Assembly: GCA_945948515.1 (NCBI GenBank)
Contig: CAMFBH010000002.1
Span: 31,018 to 95,017 of the forward strand
DNA: 64,000 nt
Direction of reading: 5' to 3'
DNA from: an uncultured Clostridia bacterium
Lineage (GTDB): Bacteria; Bacillota; Clostridia; Oscillospirales; Acutalibacteraceae
The notes under the pieces were generated by a model. It did no database searches, had not been told where the DNA came from, and saw only the letters and a program-made list of their open reading frames with translations. The position numbers and the translations under genes are program-made. Below are positions 12,201 through 20,033 of the stretch, in pieces (within the stretch, counting starts at the first letter, position 1; the number at the start of each line of letters is the position of its first letter).

Positions 12201-13813
12201 TTGCTGGTCACGGAACAGTTAAAACCGTTAAGAGCGCTGCTCTCAACGCAGAAGGCACTTACACAACCAAGCAGGTAACTGCAAGACAGGGCGAAACTCT
12301 TATTGCTGTTCTCAGGTATATCCTTGATGCAGTAATCGATAATATGTCTGCTATCAAGAAGCTTGTAAGCGGCATTAAGATGGATAAGAAGATTAAAGAT
12401 ATTCTTAATCCTGTATTCACTCAGCTCGGAGCAACAACCTCCGACGATGTAATCCGCGCAATATTCTACTTGCTCACAGAAGAACCCACAAATGCCTTCT
12501 GGGATTACACAGATTATAAGACAAAGTCTTACGACTTCACATATCCTGAAGGAATCGAAGATTTCTGCGTAAATCTCGGACCTACTGTTGACGGACTTAT
12601 CAGCGGTATCATTTCAGGCGGACTTGCAGGTCTTGTTGAAAAGAATGTTTATAAAGACAGCATTATCAACACGATTGCAAAGGCTCTCTATCAGGCACTT
12701 CAGGGTGTTGACCTCGGCAGCATGGGCTCACTTGTTGATCTCCTTGCAATGACCGATATCAACTTCACTACTCAGAATGTTGCTAAGCTTCTTACAGATA
12801 AGAATTACGGTAAGACCTATGAGCAGGCAGCTAAGGTTATTGCCGCTCAGAAGACTTGGGATAAGGTTAACTTCGATAACATCTCTTGGGGTGTTAACGA
12901 CAGAGACAGCTTCCTCAATGCTCTTTGCGCAATCCTCCGTCCCGTTTACGGAGTTCTCGATGTTCTCTTTAACGGCGGTTCACTCGGCTTATTCAAGCTT
13001 ATTTATCTCCCCGGAAGCAACGGCTACACAAACTCGGTAGTTCCGCTCATGGAGGCACTCAGCCTTTACAACATTAAGACTCAGTATCAGTACAGAGAAG
13101 ATATCAGCAAGGCTTACGATAATATCCTTCTTGATATTCTCAATCCTCTGTTCGACTTTGTTGAGGATCTCCTTAACGCTCCTCTTCAGACTCTTTCTGA
13201 TAAGATTCCGAACCTTGCACTCTTCATTGCAAACAACGGATTACTTCAGTTGATAGACAATCTTGTTACTCCTATTACGGCTCTTCTTGATGCACTCAAG
13301 CCCGTAATTGACCTCAATGAGCTTCTTCCTCAGATTCTTAAGGCTCTCAATGTTGACCTCAAGGGCTTCAAGATTGACCTCTATCACATTTCAAACATGG
13401 TTGAACCCTACATCGGTCAGGATAAGATAGTTGATTCACTCAACTCTCTGCTTGCTTCAATTAAGATTGGCGGCGCTCCGCTTAACCTTAAACTCCTCCC
13501 GATTGACTGGTTCCAGCTTGCAAGCCACGGCGATGTTAAGATTTCCGCTTCAATGGCTGCAACATACGGCTCAAGAGTTTATGTTGAAGCAAACGCTGCT
13601 GAAACCTTAATCGCAGTTCTCAGATATCTGATTGCAACAATCCAGTCCGGTGACAACCTCACAGTTATAAGCAACCTCATCAGCGGTCTTCTCGGAGATG
13701 CAGATGAATCCGTAACAGGTATTATTGATACCGTTCTCGGAATGCTTATGGACTACAAGGGCGACGACCTTATTGCTCAGATAGGCGATCTCCTTGAAAC
13801 ACTTGCCGGATAA
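6278..13813 (+). CDS. Giant secreted repeat protein (2511 aa)
   Basis: The open frame begins at 6206, but the AAGGAGAG site (6261-6268) and the signal peptide favour ATG 6278 (MKTSKKLLSLFLAVVMA...), with likely cleavage after AFA near residue 29. A VSAC word inside the hydrophobic core could mimic a lipobox, but the AFA site is more typical. A serine-rich linker lies near residues 1080-1090. The C-terminal 1200 residues are repetitive: units begin with a W..LA motif followed by ETLxxxLRY/VAY and include VAKLLTD, NSVVPLxEA and LLDxLNPLF. Two fuller copies lie at about 1470-1968 and 1969-2408, a truncated copy at 2409-2511, and a diverged relative before them at about 1290-1460. No LPXTG, SLH, dockerin or catalytic motif is seen. 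I do not recognise the family; a surface structural or adhesin role is inferred only from export, size and repeats. Confidence 0.9.
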   Translation: MKTSKKLLSLFLAVVMAVSACSVGFTAFAADESTKVFQQPTGADATFEALNSAVNQLKIDGKSISELVASLSPTLLNALGGSGSMSSIIGENSITPFSDTYYKYLNNSDGGMNYWSLLGFTRNNLSNSDKATKDYSQETYDKIKDFYKEYQNADSQATAAFNAAKKEIHRMFGFGNESEAIATFADTKDGDPAPRYLTISEFDDYSVSNADGSKTVALKEVGDSFNGIDLKPFKQYMSGILKKTNVQPKDGLEFTTAECCYYYFNDPHYTTGLYYYLILQSRDSVTLDFESVELGPKVTVTKNDDVFEKVFNELQFTDETIVELLLMLYGEDGLGVVDSNGDVVSDAAGIADAFGIPGTTPAEVAPYLKANFNSVLDSFLTMLIGLEGGFGANEFARSEYFYDMVCTVLVEGGVFANKEAIDAKRESAKATTDELDILVKLAKETYNSNDDSKNKREFVAALMPNINAPTGGKSPVEGVSDVTAWYVCYALNDNTLNFKNDIQGDSSNFRNMVLNNSLDYFNYSLACNYLYERSASGTTSVEWNPSTIYLNYVYDYLTFVKPVVDNSGVSYKWSVYKPTDEVAVRMVNTLLNNLLVDEKKGILNNKVVVGVLDNLLRTKVDLAKALDNVYLNLYTSPVETIAKLLPVLVVLIDEVLVPILFNAQGDLYYNEGNGLLLDLLTDKTITIGKVVKDLIGIDIESWTQDAESAVGIGSLRFDLNTLLPDLLHWLQGDTSYTYTYYDFTKYDADGAEISERSLIKVDKTNEKGEVEKDDDGNPVKKTIINPAIKRVVYRATTTGTYNKSKVPVITNIFCVDELLAGAEIADLHKLVKGDTGVDTGVIVEEVVAELAFFFTDSIDAYLDEHATDQRIGVDSSGPYPITTGANDILVALPQIIDRAGKNFVAKYGIDSDWSYGNIGQIDITNKNDTITEKLTVNETLEAFKANASDPDTSNILQGLISIITDNWLNALIDLLNSVVATDNKISSELPIVAGLLNSLGGLGEQSILTDVLNGVFQLTRTDDCSFTLTQRGDGFLGQKNHYVGLSNDSGLFLIYNIVNLVDAIKGIVKSINNIPKSPSSDNSSSSSSSSTPVSPYVTTNSVKSSDILTDTNKASAKSIIGTLDDMLAGLLAESSLNGYNLDSTANILTALASFGSNYLGSGNTNALLKLVNTYMGYLNCEDFNSTTKNPNANGDVDPNKLYTSEHLSNLVIQTYSLLEDIISYVITDTAKIKDYTVNGKNYNLLTEALSGIISPDTVATRVINDKTALSYKSYEKDVLGRDSWKDVKSITFDFKAGDKASFYKGIAESLRLVTSILSVVFIDAGYYDSLVQPVLAALVEKQSAAVKNSVYAVGTVKTADDVLFCLLNPISALLSDFYKKPVTVLLQLVPGLAKILDNTTTPNIAGIVTAATAPLKGEIVGLGNIVNYATPTGAKKIYELTAKLNVDVSNFDLVSTLNGALKKLGIVLGPINWNALANSASTEETLLRIVAYLINTITDDDNLNAIIVLAKLTGKQNVIDLFQMLAQLDAKKILNILNEVLALTDEPTLVYWTFSQYVTEAVTGFKYPLGVSKSDAENAIGQLDSLVANIFPLLSGFGLDVADNLPEIVNDNLYTNKLLTTIAVSLYAALEGEVGTYLGYVGIATSTDDVAKLLTDRSYGKTFSSAAKTIKAAKSWKALKKAVEAKKNPKTINWGFKDGSKNAKQGFLNGLAAILRPLNSVLTFVLAGDGLELGNMLSGLVSGLTIKETATQFNKDNENGGTLKYSLKKGILTLKIKSNNKSVTGAAMGWNEIKLDLNAVVKQIKDLELYGGNAYENSVVPLLEAFKCTGLKTYAQYTADIEKAKDNVLLDVLNPLFGFVDELLEAPFDTITGVLPNVAYFIDNNGVSQLLNNLLAPITQLLPVLKENGLDVEKIIECFLGTSINQAITKLLGVNIHLDLNDLNKCDIQNAVIPLVNKLLKNYKIKLPKIDWGTLAGHGTVKTVKSAALNAEGTYTTKQVTARQGETLIAVLRYILDAVIDNMSAIKKLVSGIKMDKKIKDILNPVFTQLGATTSDDVIRAIFYLLTEEPTNAFWDYTDYKTKSYDFTYPEGIEDFCVNLGPTVDGLISGIISGGLAGLVEKNVYKDSIINTIAKALYQALQGVDLGSMGSLVDLLAMTDINFTTQNVAKLLTDKNYGKTYEQAAKVIAAQKTWDKVNFDNISWGVNDRDSFLNALCAILRPVYGVLDVLFNGGSLGLFKLIYLPGSNGYTNSVVPLMEALSLYNIKTQYQYREDISKAYDNILLDILNPLFDFVEDLLNAPLQTLSDKIPNLALFIANNGLLQLIDNLVTPITALLDALKPVIDLNELLPQILKALNVDLKGFKIDLYHISNMVEPYIGQDKIVDSLNSLLASIKIGGAPLNLKLLPIDWFQLASHGDVKISASMAATYGSRVYVEANAAETLIAVLRYLIATIQSGDNLTVISNLISGLLGDADESVTGIIDTVLGMLMDYKGDDLIAQIGDLLETLAG
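10687..13810 (+). repeat. Diverged long protein-level repeats
   Basis: The repeats inside the giant protein start at about 10687, 12181 and 13501. Shared landmarks are VAKLLTDRSYGKT (from 11226) with VAKLLTDKNYGKT (from 12780), and NSVVPLLEA (from about 11730) with NSVVPLMEA (from about 13030). The units are roughly 1.3-1.5 kb; the last is cut to about 310 bp by the stop codon. Similarity is clear in protein but only partial in DNA, so the duplication is old. Confidence 0.75.
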
Positions 13814-13840
13814 TTAATATTCGACAAACATAAACAATAA

Positions 13841-13873
13841 AAAACGGTGCGGAGAAATCCGTACCGTTTTTAT
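13841..13873 (+). terminator. Rho-independent terminator after the giant gene
   Basis: AAAACGGTGCGGA and TCCGTACCGTTTT (13841-13853 and 13858-13870) form a 13-bp stem with one G-U pair and a GAAA loop, followed by T residues. It closes the giant-gene transcript. Confidence 0.8.
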
Positions 13874-13917
13874 TATATTTTCTTTGATAACTTAATTATT
13901 AATTATTTAATAAACTC

Positions 13918-13946
13918 TTGTATCGTAAATAAAAAATTGTTATAAT
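13918..13946 (+). promoter_or_regulatory. Promoter of the Nudix-GH27 operon
   Basis: TTGTAT (13918-13923), a 17-bp spacer and a perfect TATAAT (13941-13946) precede the first gene. Transcription would start near 13953, leaving a leader of only about 20-30 nt. Confidence 0.65.
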
Positions 13947-13971
13947 ACTGTCATATAATACTTTTTTTGCG

Positions 13972-14700
13972 GTGGTGAAAAATTTGCTTGGAAAATATGC
14001 GAGAGTAAGGGTTGTTAATCCCATTGGCTCTCAAAGTGATTCCGGCTATGTTTTTCCTCTGAATTACGGCATTGTTCAAGGCAACGAAAAGCAAAAGGCT
14101 TTTATTATGGGCATCGACCACCCGGTGCGTAATTTTGACGGACGAGTCATAGCAATTCTCAGTGATAAATCTGCCGGCAAATACATTTGGATTGTTGCGC
14201 CGAAAAGCACAAGATTTATCATAAACGACATTAAAAAACACATAAATATAGAAAAGGATTTCCCCTCCTACAAGCTTGAGTGCTTTTATGAAAGCAGCTG
14301 CGGCGCTGTTGTTTACAGGGATATCAAAGGTGAAATCCGCTATCTTTTAATTAAAAACAAGCGTTCTGCTCATTGGGGCTTTCCTAAAGGCCATATAGAG
14401 CAAGGCGAAACTAAAACACAAACAGCTATGCGCGAGGTTCTTGAAGAAACAGGACTTCATATTAAAATGATTGACGGCTTCGAGTGCCAGTCTAAATACA
14501 AAATTCAAAATAAGATCGAAAAAACGGTTTCAATTTTTGTTGCAACAACCAACGATACAACAACAAAAATTCAAAAAGAAGAAATTGAAGACTATATTTG
14601 GCTAACTTACGATAGGGCTATGTCGCTTCTTAAATTTGAAAATGACCGTGAAATCCTGACAAGCGCACACAGCTTCCTCAACGAAAACAATTATATTTAA
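13972..14700 (+). CDS. Pyrophosphatase-like domain fused to a Nudix hydrolase
   Basis: The C-terminal half is a Nudix hydrolase: the box GHIEQGE...REVLEETGL fits G-x5-E-x7-REUxEExGU exactly, and the flanking HWGFPKGH resembles Ap4A-type (bis-nucleosyl tetraphosphate) hydrolases. The N-terminal 90 residues (LGKYARVRVVNPIGS, YVFPLNYGIV, GIDHPVRNFDGRVIAI) resemble the small inorganic-pyrophosphatase-like domain found in Clostridia. The protein may therefore act on nucleoside polyphosphates and/or pyrophosphate; the substrate is inferred. GTG at 13972 gives the full domain, but GGTGGTG at 13971-13977 would better serve a TTG start at 13984, so the start is uncertain. It is the first gene of a four-gene operon; the next starts 13 nt after its stop. 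Confidence 0.85.
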   Translation: MVKNLLGKYARVRVVNPIGSQSDSGYVFPLNYGIVQGNEKQKAFIMGIDHPVRNFDGRVIAILSDKSAGKYIWIVAPKSTRFIINDIKKHINIEKDFPSYKLECFYESSCGAVVYRDIKGEIRYLLIKNKRSAHWGFPKGHIEQGETKTQTAMREVLEETGLHIKMIDGFECQSKYKIQNKIEKTVSIFVATTNDTTTKIQKEEIEDYIWLTYDRAMSLLKFENDREILTSAHSFLNENNYI

Positions 14701-14713
14701 TAAGGGGATTTTT

Positions 14714-15223
14714 ATGGATTTAGAACAGATTGTAAGAACTATATGCGATTTCTTTACGCAGAGAAATATTCCGCACGAGCTTGTGGTGTTCTTTATTTCT
14801 CTTTTGCCTATTCTTGAATGCAGGGGCGGTCTTATTGCCGCAATACTTGTTTTTGATATGCCGATTGCAAAGGCGTTGGCGATAACTCTTCTCGGAAACA
14901 TTGTTCCCATTCCGTTTATTCTTCTTCTCATAAATAAGATTTTTGATCTTCTGAAAAAGGTTCCCGGAATTAAAAAGCTTATTTTCTGGCTTGAAGAAAA
15001 AACCTTGAAGAAAAAGAGCACCATTGATAAATACGGGCCGTGGGGTTTGCTTTTATTTGTGGGTATTCCCCTCCCCGGAACAGGCGGATGGACCGGCTCT
15101 CTTCTCGCCGCACTACTCCATATAGATATAAAAAAATCTCTTCCGGTTATTTTGCTCGGCGTACTTCTTGCAGGAATTATTATTACGGTTTTAAGTGTTA
15201 CAGTTAAAGGATTTTTATTTTGA
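14714..15223 (+). CDS. COG2426-type small membrane exporter family protein
   Basis: This 169-aa integral membrane protein matches the family named small multidrug export protein (COG2426, PF06695). Visible signs are the early LLPILECRGGL motif, several hydrophobic segments, and the conserved loop PLPGTGGWTGSLLA near residue 120. The substrate is unknown for most members and the drug-export name is weakly supported. The ATG follows TAAGGGG. The stop TGA at 15221 overlaps the TTG start of the next gene, which suggests coupled translation within the Nudix-GH27 operon. Confidence 0.85.
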   Translation: MDLEQIVRTICDFFTQRNIPHELVVFFISLLPILECRGGLIAAILVFDMPIAKALAITLLGNIVPIPFILLLINKIFDLLKKVPGIKKLIFWLEEKTLKKKSTIDKYGPWGLLLFVGIPLPGTGGWTGSLLAALLHIDIKKSLPVILLGVLLAGIIITVLSVTVKGFLF

Positions 15224-16404
15224 AAGATGTATTAAATGATAATGAAAATGCACTTATTAAATTCACAAAAGCATTCCTTTTAGGCGAAGTGCCCGAAATA
15301 ATGCCCGAGATTAACTACAACGCGGTTTTTAGGCTTGCGAAGGAACACAACCTTGCTTCTGTGGTTTATTGCTCTTTAACCGATTGCAGAGGCGTTTTTT
15401 CTGAGCCGGTTCAAAAGGAAAGCAAGCAGTTTTTTCTTGATTATATTTATCTTTATGAACAGCAGAAAATTGCCATTGAAGAAATACGGGAGCAATTTCC
15501 GCTAAATAAAATTAAATTTATTTTCTTCAAGGGCGCAGTTGTGCGAGAGCTTTATCCCGTTCCTGAATCTCGTGTTATGGGTGATATTGATATTTTAATT
15601 CAAAAAGAAAACAGAAAAAAAGTTAAAAATCTTTTGATTTCTTTAGGATACAAATGCAACGCTGATAACGGAGATGTTTGGAATTACAGCAGGGGCTGTG
15701 TTCAGCTTGAGATTCACACCAAAATGATGAGTGGTAAAACAGGCACAAACACCGCTCCCGAAGAAGCATATTCGCTTGCATGGAATCATGCCATATTTAA
15801 CGGATATGAAGGTTTTTTTGAAAATGAATTTGCCTTTTCATTTATGATTGCGCACATTGCTCACCACTTTTGGTTTTACGGTGCCGGTATTCGCCAAATT
15901 CTTGATTTAGCCGTTATGATAAAAAAACTCAACCTTGATTTTGAGCTTATTGAAAGCTATCTCGAAAAAGCAGGGCTTCTTGAATTCGGTAAAAACATTC
16001 TCGGCATTTGCAATAAGTGGTATTCACTCGGTCTCAAATATGAATGCTCCGTTGAAGAAACGGAAAAATTTATTTGCGCTCACGGTGCTTTCGGAGGAGC
16101 AAACAGAAACAAAAGCGTTGTAATAACCCGCAAGGCTCTTGAAGAAGGAAGAAGCACAAACTCTCTGTTTGTTAAGCTCTCGCTTCTTTTTCCTTCCTAT
16201 GAAAAAATGCGTTCCATTCCCTATATAAAATTTATAGACGGTAGAAAATACCTTGTTCCGTGGGCATGGATATACAGAATATTATATAATCTCATTCACA
16301 GATATGATTTTGTTAAAAATGCAACCTCCAACCTTTCAAGAAAAGAAACCAAGGAGCTTGCAAAAAAGGAATTTGAATTGTTTAAGGAGATAGGATTGTT
16401 ATGA
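15220..16404 (+). CDS. PF14907-type nucleotidyltransferase family protein
   Basis: This 394-aa protein belongs by motif to the uncharacterised nucleotidyltransferase family PF14907. The diagnostic block is FFKGAVVRELYP followed by SRVMGDIDILI, which supplies the DxD metal site of the nucleotidyltransferase fold; a later LEIHTKM also fits the family. Such proteins often sit near surface polysaccharide or peptide loci, but their substrate is not established. TTG 15220 overlaps the previous stop by 4 nt, and its own TGA (16402-16404) overlaps the ATG of the GH27 gene, so all are read as one unit. A paralogue lies at 49095-50210. Confidence 0.8.
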   Translation: MKDVLNDNENALIKFTKAFLLGEVPEIMPEINYNAVFRLAKEHNLASVVYCSLTDCRGVFSEPVQKESKQFFLDYIYLYEQQKIAIEEIREQFPLNKIKFIFFKGAVVRELYPVPESRVMGDIDILIQKENRKKVKNLLISLGYKCNADNGDVWNYSRGCVQLEIHTKMMSGKTGTNTAPEEAYSLAWNHAIFNGYEGFFENEFAFSFMIAHIAHHFWFYGAGIRQILDLAVMIKKLNLDFELIESYLEKAGLLEFGKNILGICNKWYSLGLKYECSVEETEKFICAHGAFGGANRNKSVVITRKALEEGRSTNSLFVKLSLLFPSYEKMRSIPYIKFIDGRKYLVPWAWIYRILYNLIHRYDFVKNATSNLSRKETKELAKKEFELFKEIGLL

Positions 16405-18128
16405 TTTTCGGAATAATTGTTCTTGCAATAATTGCCATTCTTCTGATATTATTTGTCCGCTGGTTTATTATTATGAAACTAAACGGTAAATGTCCGCTTT
16501 GTGCAATTAAGAAGATATTTATCCCAACTAAAATAACTCAGCCTATTGAAGATGAAAACGATTATGACAACTCTGCCGCCCTCACTCCCATTATGGGATG
16601 GAGCAGCTGGAATGCATTTCGCCAAAACATTGACGAGGAGCTGATTCTTGATATTGCAACGGCAATGAAGAACAGCGGTCTTGCAGATGCAGGCTACAAA
16701 TATGTTAACCTTGACGATTGTTGGCAAAGCTCTCTTAGAGACGATATAGGCAGGCTTCAGGGTGATTTAACAAACTTCGCATCGGGCATACCCTACCTCA
16801 TTAAGCAGGTTAATGAAATGGGGCTTAAAGTAGGCCTTTACACCTCTAACGGAACTTTAACCTGCGAGGACATGCCCGCAAGCCTAGGAAACGAAGAACT
16901 CGATGCTAAAACCTTCGCAAGCTGGGGCTGTGAATTTTTCAAATATGATTTCTGCCACAATAATCTCGTTACGGGTCACGCTCCTCTTGTTGAGGCTTTG
17001 GAGTTTTCAAAGCCCGGCGAAAAAGCTTTTGTTAAGCTCACAAGCGACGACTGCGCTTTCACCGGAATGGCAAAAAAGGTTGACTGCCCTAAAATACCGA
17101 CAGGAAACTACATAGGATTTTTAAGCTTCGGTACCGGTACAGCGGAATTAACAGTTAACGCTCCCGAAACCGGCGAGTATATTCTGACTATTCTTCACCA
17201 TAAGGTTTTTGTAAGAAAAGAACAGTACCTTCAAATTATTATTAACGGCAACCTCTATGAGCATATCACTCCTCCCACAAAAGGCTTCAGCCCCACCGGA
17301 AGACAGCAATTAAAGGTTAAGCTCAACGAAGGCGCTAACAGAATTATTCTTCAAAACCCTGTTAAAACGCGTGCAGACGCTTCGTATATTCAGTACAGAA
17401 GAATGGGCAGGGCTCTTAAAAAAGCAACTAAAGAATGGGCTGAGTTCAGAGGCGAAGAAGAAAAGCCCATTGTTTACAGCATTTGCGAATGGGGTATGGC
17501 ATTCCCATGGAATTGGGGCGCTAAGGCCGGAAATATGTGGCGCACTACCCACGATATTCTTCCCGTTTGGCACAGCATAAGAGCTATTTACGAGTTTAAT
17601 GTTAAGCTTTATAAGCATTCAAAGCCCGGTGCCTGGAACGACCCCGATATGCTTCAGGTTGGAAACGGAAAGCTCACCGACGAGGAAAACAGAAGCCACT
17701 TTGCTCTTTGGTGTATGATGGCGGCACCTCTTGTTCTCGGAAACGATTTGAGAAAGTTCTTTGATGAAAACGGAAATCTTATCGCAAATGAAACTTATAA
17801 AACCGTTACAAACAAGGCTCTCATAAATATTGATCAGGATCCTCTCGGAAAGGCTGCAAAAAGAATCAAAAAGTCTTCTGTTGATATTTTGGTTAAGCCG
17901 CTTTCAAACAACGATGTTGCTCTTTGCTTCTTCAACAAATCCTCTGCAAAGAAAAATATCAGCTTCAATATCAATTCTCTTGTTAAAGAAGAATACACCG
18001 CTTGGGAATTTGAAAGCGACAATTATGAAATTCATGAGCTTTATTCCGATGAGCGCATTAACACAACCGAAATTAAAACCTTTATTCCTAAGCATGGGGT
18101 TAAGGTTTACAGAATTAAACAGGATTAA
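16401..18128 (+). CDS. Membrane-anchored GH27 alpha-galactosidase with inserted domain
   Basis: The catalytic barrel is glycoside hydrolase family 27: PIMGWSSWNAF near residue 63, NLDDCW, the nucleophile segment KYDFCHN near 180, and the acid/base segment WNDPDMLQVG near 412. Retaining hydrolysis of alpha-galactosides is expected. Between about residues 207 and 323 a beta-rich block (TGTAELTVNAPETGEYIL) interrupts the barrel and resembles a CBM35-like carbohydrate-binding module. Residues 1-25 form one hydrophobic helix without a signal-peptidase site; basic residues follow rather than precede it, so the positive-inside rule would put the enzyme in the cytoplasm, which is unusual. It is the last gene of the Nudix operon and ends before a strong terminator. 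Confidence 0.88.
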   Translation: MIFGIIVLAIIAILLILFVRWFIIMKLNGKCPLCAIKKIFIPTKITQPIEDENDYDNSAALTPIMGWSSWNAFRQNIDEELILDIATAMKNSGLADAGYKYVNLDDCWQSSLRDDIGRLQGDLTNFASGIPYLIKQVNEMGLKVGLYTSNGTLTCEDMPASLGNEELDAKTFASWGCEFFKYDFCHNNLVTGHAPLVEALEFSKPGEKAFVKLTSDDCAFTGMAKKVDCPKIPTGNYIGFLSFGTGTAELTVNAPETGEYILTILHHKVFVRKEQYLQIIINGNLYEHITPPTKGFSPTGRQQLKVKLNEGANRIILQNPVKTRADASYIQYRRMGRALKKATKEWAEFRGEEEKPIVYSICEWGMAFPWNWGAKAGNMWRTTHDILPVWHSIRAIYEFNVKLYKHSKPGAWNDPDMLQVGNGKLTDEENRSHFALWCMMAAPLVLGNDLRKFFDENGNLIANETYKTVTNKALINIDQDPLGKAAKRIKKSSVDILVKPLSNNDVALCFFNKSSAKKNISFNINSLVKEEYTAWEFESDNYEIHELYSDERINTTEIKTFIPKHGVKVYRIKQD

Positions 18129-18140
18129 TGAATATCATAA

Positions 18141-18176
18141 AAAAGGCACGGTCAACAAAATTGACCGTGCCTTTTG
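18141..18176. terminator. Bidirectional terminator between GH27 and ilvC
   Basis: GGCACGGTCAA (18145-18155), a CAAAA loop and TTGACCGTGCC (18161-18171) form a perfect 11-bp stem flanked by A and T runs. It can terminate both converging transcripts. Confidence 0.85.
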
Positions 18177-18192
18177 ATTTTGCTTTAGATAA

Positions 18193-19215
<1,023 letters not shown>

Positions 19216-19232
19216 TTACCTCCGATTATTCG

Positions 19233-19250
19233 GGACAGGTCATCATACAA
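19233..19250. promoter_or_regulatory. Second operator-like half site in the ilvC leader
   Basis: CATCATACAA at 19241-19250 is the exact reverse complement of TTGTATGATG at 19284-19293 in the ilvC promoter. It lies in the transcribed leader, about 20-35 nt after the predicted start, and its left half does not match. Confidence 0.4.
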
Positions 19251-19275
19251 CCTGCTCCGTTTTTTAACAAGTTTT

Positions 19276-19304
19276 ATTATAACTTGTATGATGTCTAATG
19301 TCAA
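19276..19304 (-). promoter_or_regulatory. Consensus promoter of ilvC
   Basis: On the minus strand TTGACA (19304-19299), a 17-bp spacer and TATAAT (19281-19276) form a perfect sigma-A promoter. The spacer is occupied by a TTGTATGATG operator-like word, so this strong promoter is probably repressed. Confidence 0.85.
19284..19301. promoter_or_regulatory. FadR-type operator-like site inside the ilvC promoter
   Basis: TTGTATGATGTCTAATGT has one good half of the 8-2-8 pattern seen at 20034-20051 (TTGTnnGA-NN-TCnnACAA). It lies between the -35 and -10 boxes of ilvC, the classical position for a repressor site. The right half is degenerate. Confidence 0.5.
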
Positions 19305-19323
19305 TAACAAATTTAAAATTATT

Positions 19324-19980
19324 TTAAAGATGCTCTATTGCGTGAAGAATATGAAGCCTCATTGCCGTGCGCGCGCCGTCTGCATTGCGCTTTTTAATAA
19401 ATTCCATTATGAGCCTGTCGTCATTGAGATTATCCTCGCTTACATCCTTATCCTTTGTTAAAACAACAACACCCTTTTTTATTGCATTGAAGATTATAGG
19501 CATAAACTGCTTAACAAATGAATTATGCGTTGCATTGGCTATGCTCTCATGAAATTTTTGCTCTTCAAAGGTTCTGTCTTCTCCGCTGCGTATCTTCTTT
19601 TCAATCTCCTCACCGTAATAGCAAATAGCCTCTATTTCCTCTTCAGTGGCTCTTTTTGCGGCAAGATAAGCGCAATCGGGCTCAAACATAAGCCTCATTT
19701 CAAACAAATCGTCAAGCCCCGAAGCAATATCACTGAGACCCGCCGAATCAACAACCATATTGGAAGTTACAAAGGTTCCCTTTCCACGCTTAATTTCAAG
19801 AATACCGTTAGTTGTTAATATTTTTATTGCCTCACGCAAGGTTGAACGGCTAACTCCGAGTTCGTTAGCAAGGTCGTTTTCATTCGGAAGCTTATCGCCT
19901 ACCGAAAAGCGATTTTCACTTTCAATCATTTTCATTATCTGCTGTGCGGTGCTGTCCGCAAGCATTGCCGATTTACCCAT
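19324..19980 (-). CDS. GntR-family transcriptional regulator, FadR/FCD type
   Basis: This 218-aa protein has the N-terminal winged helix of GntR regulators (LANELGVSRSTLREAIKIL, then GILEIKRGKGTFV, residues about 37-72) and a C-terminal all-helical FCD ligand domain of about 120 residues, including FHESIANATHNSF. FCD regulators usually bind small carboxylic acids and release DNA when ligand binds. ATG 19980 follows AGAGGTG. It is encoded directly upstream of ilvC on the same strand, and operator-like TTGTATGA/TCTTACAA sites lie at its own promoter and at that of ilvC. Control of ilvC and of itself is inferred; the ligand is unknown. Confidence 0.9.
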   Translation of the reverse strand: MGKSAMLADSTAQQIMKMIESENRFSVGDKLPNENDLANELGVSRSTLREAIKILTTNGILEIKRGKGTFVTSNMVVDSAGLSDIASGLDDLFEMRLMFEPDCAYLAAKRATEEEIEAICYYGEEIEKKIRSGEDRTFEEQKFHESIANATHNSFVKQFMPIIFNAIKKGVVVLTKDKDVSEDNLNDDRLIMEFIKKRNADGARTAMRLHILHAIEHL

Positions 19981-19999
19981 TTTCTCACCTCTTTAATGT

Positions 20000-20029
20000 A
20001 TAATATCACACACAAGTCGTAAAAGTCAA
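20000..20029 (-). promoter_or_regulatory. Promoter of the FadR-type regulator gene
   Basis: TTGACT (20029-20024), an 18-bp spacer and TATTAT (20005-20000) read on the minus strand. The palindromic operator begins 3 bp upstream of the -35 box. Confidence 0.6.
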
Positions 20030-20033
20030 TAAG

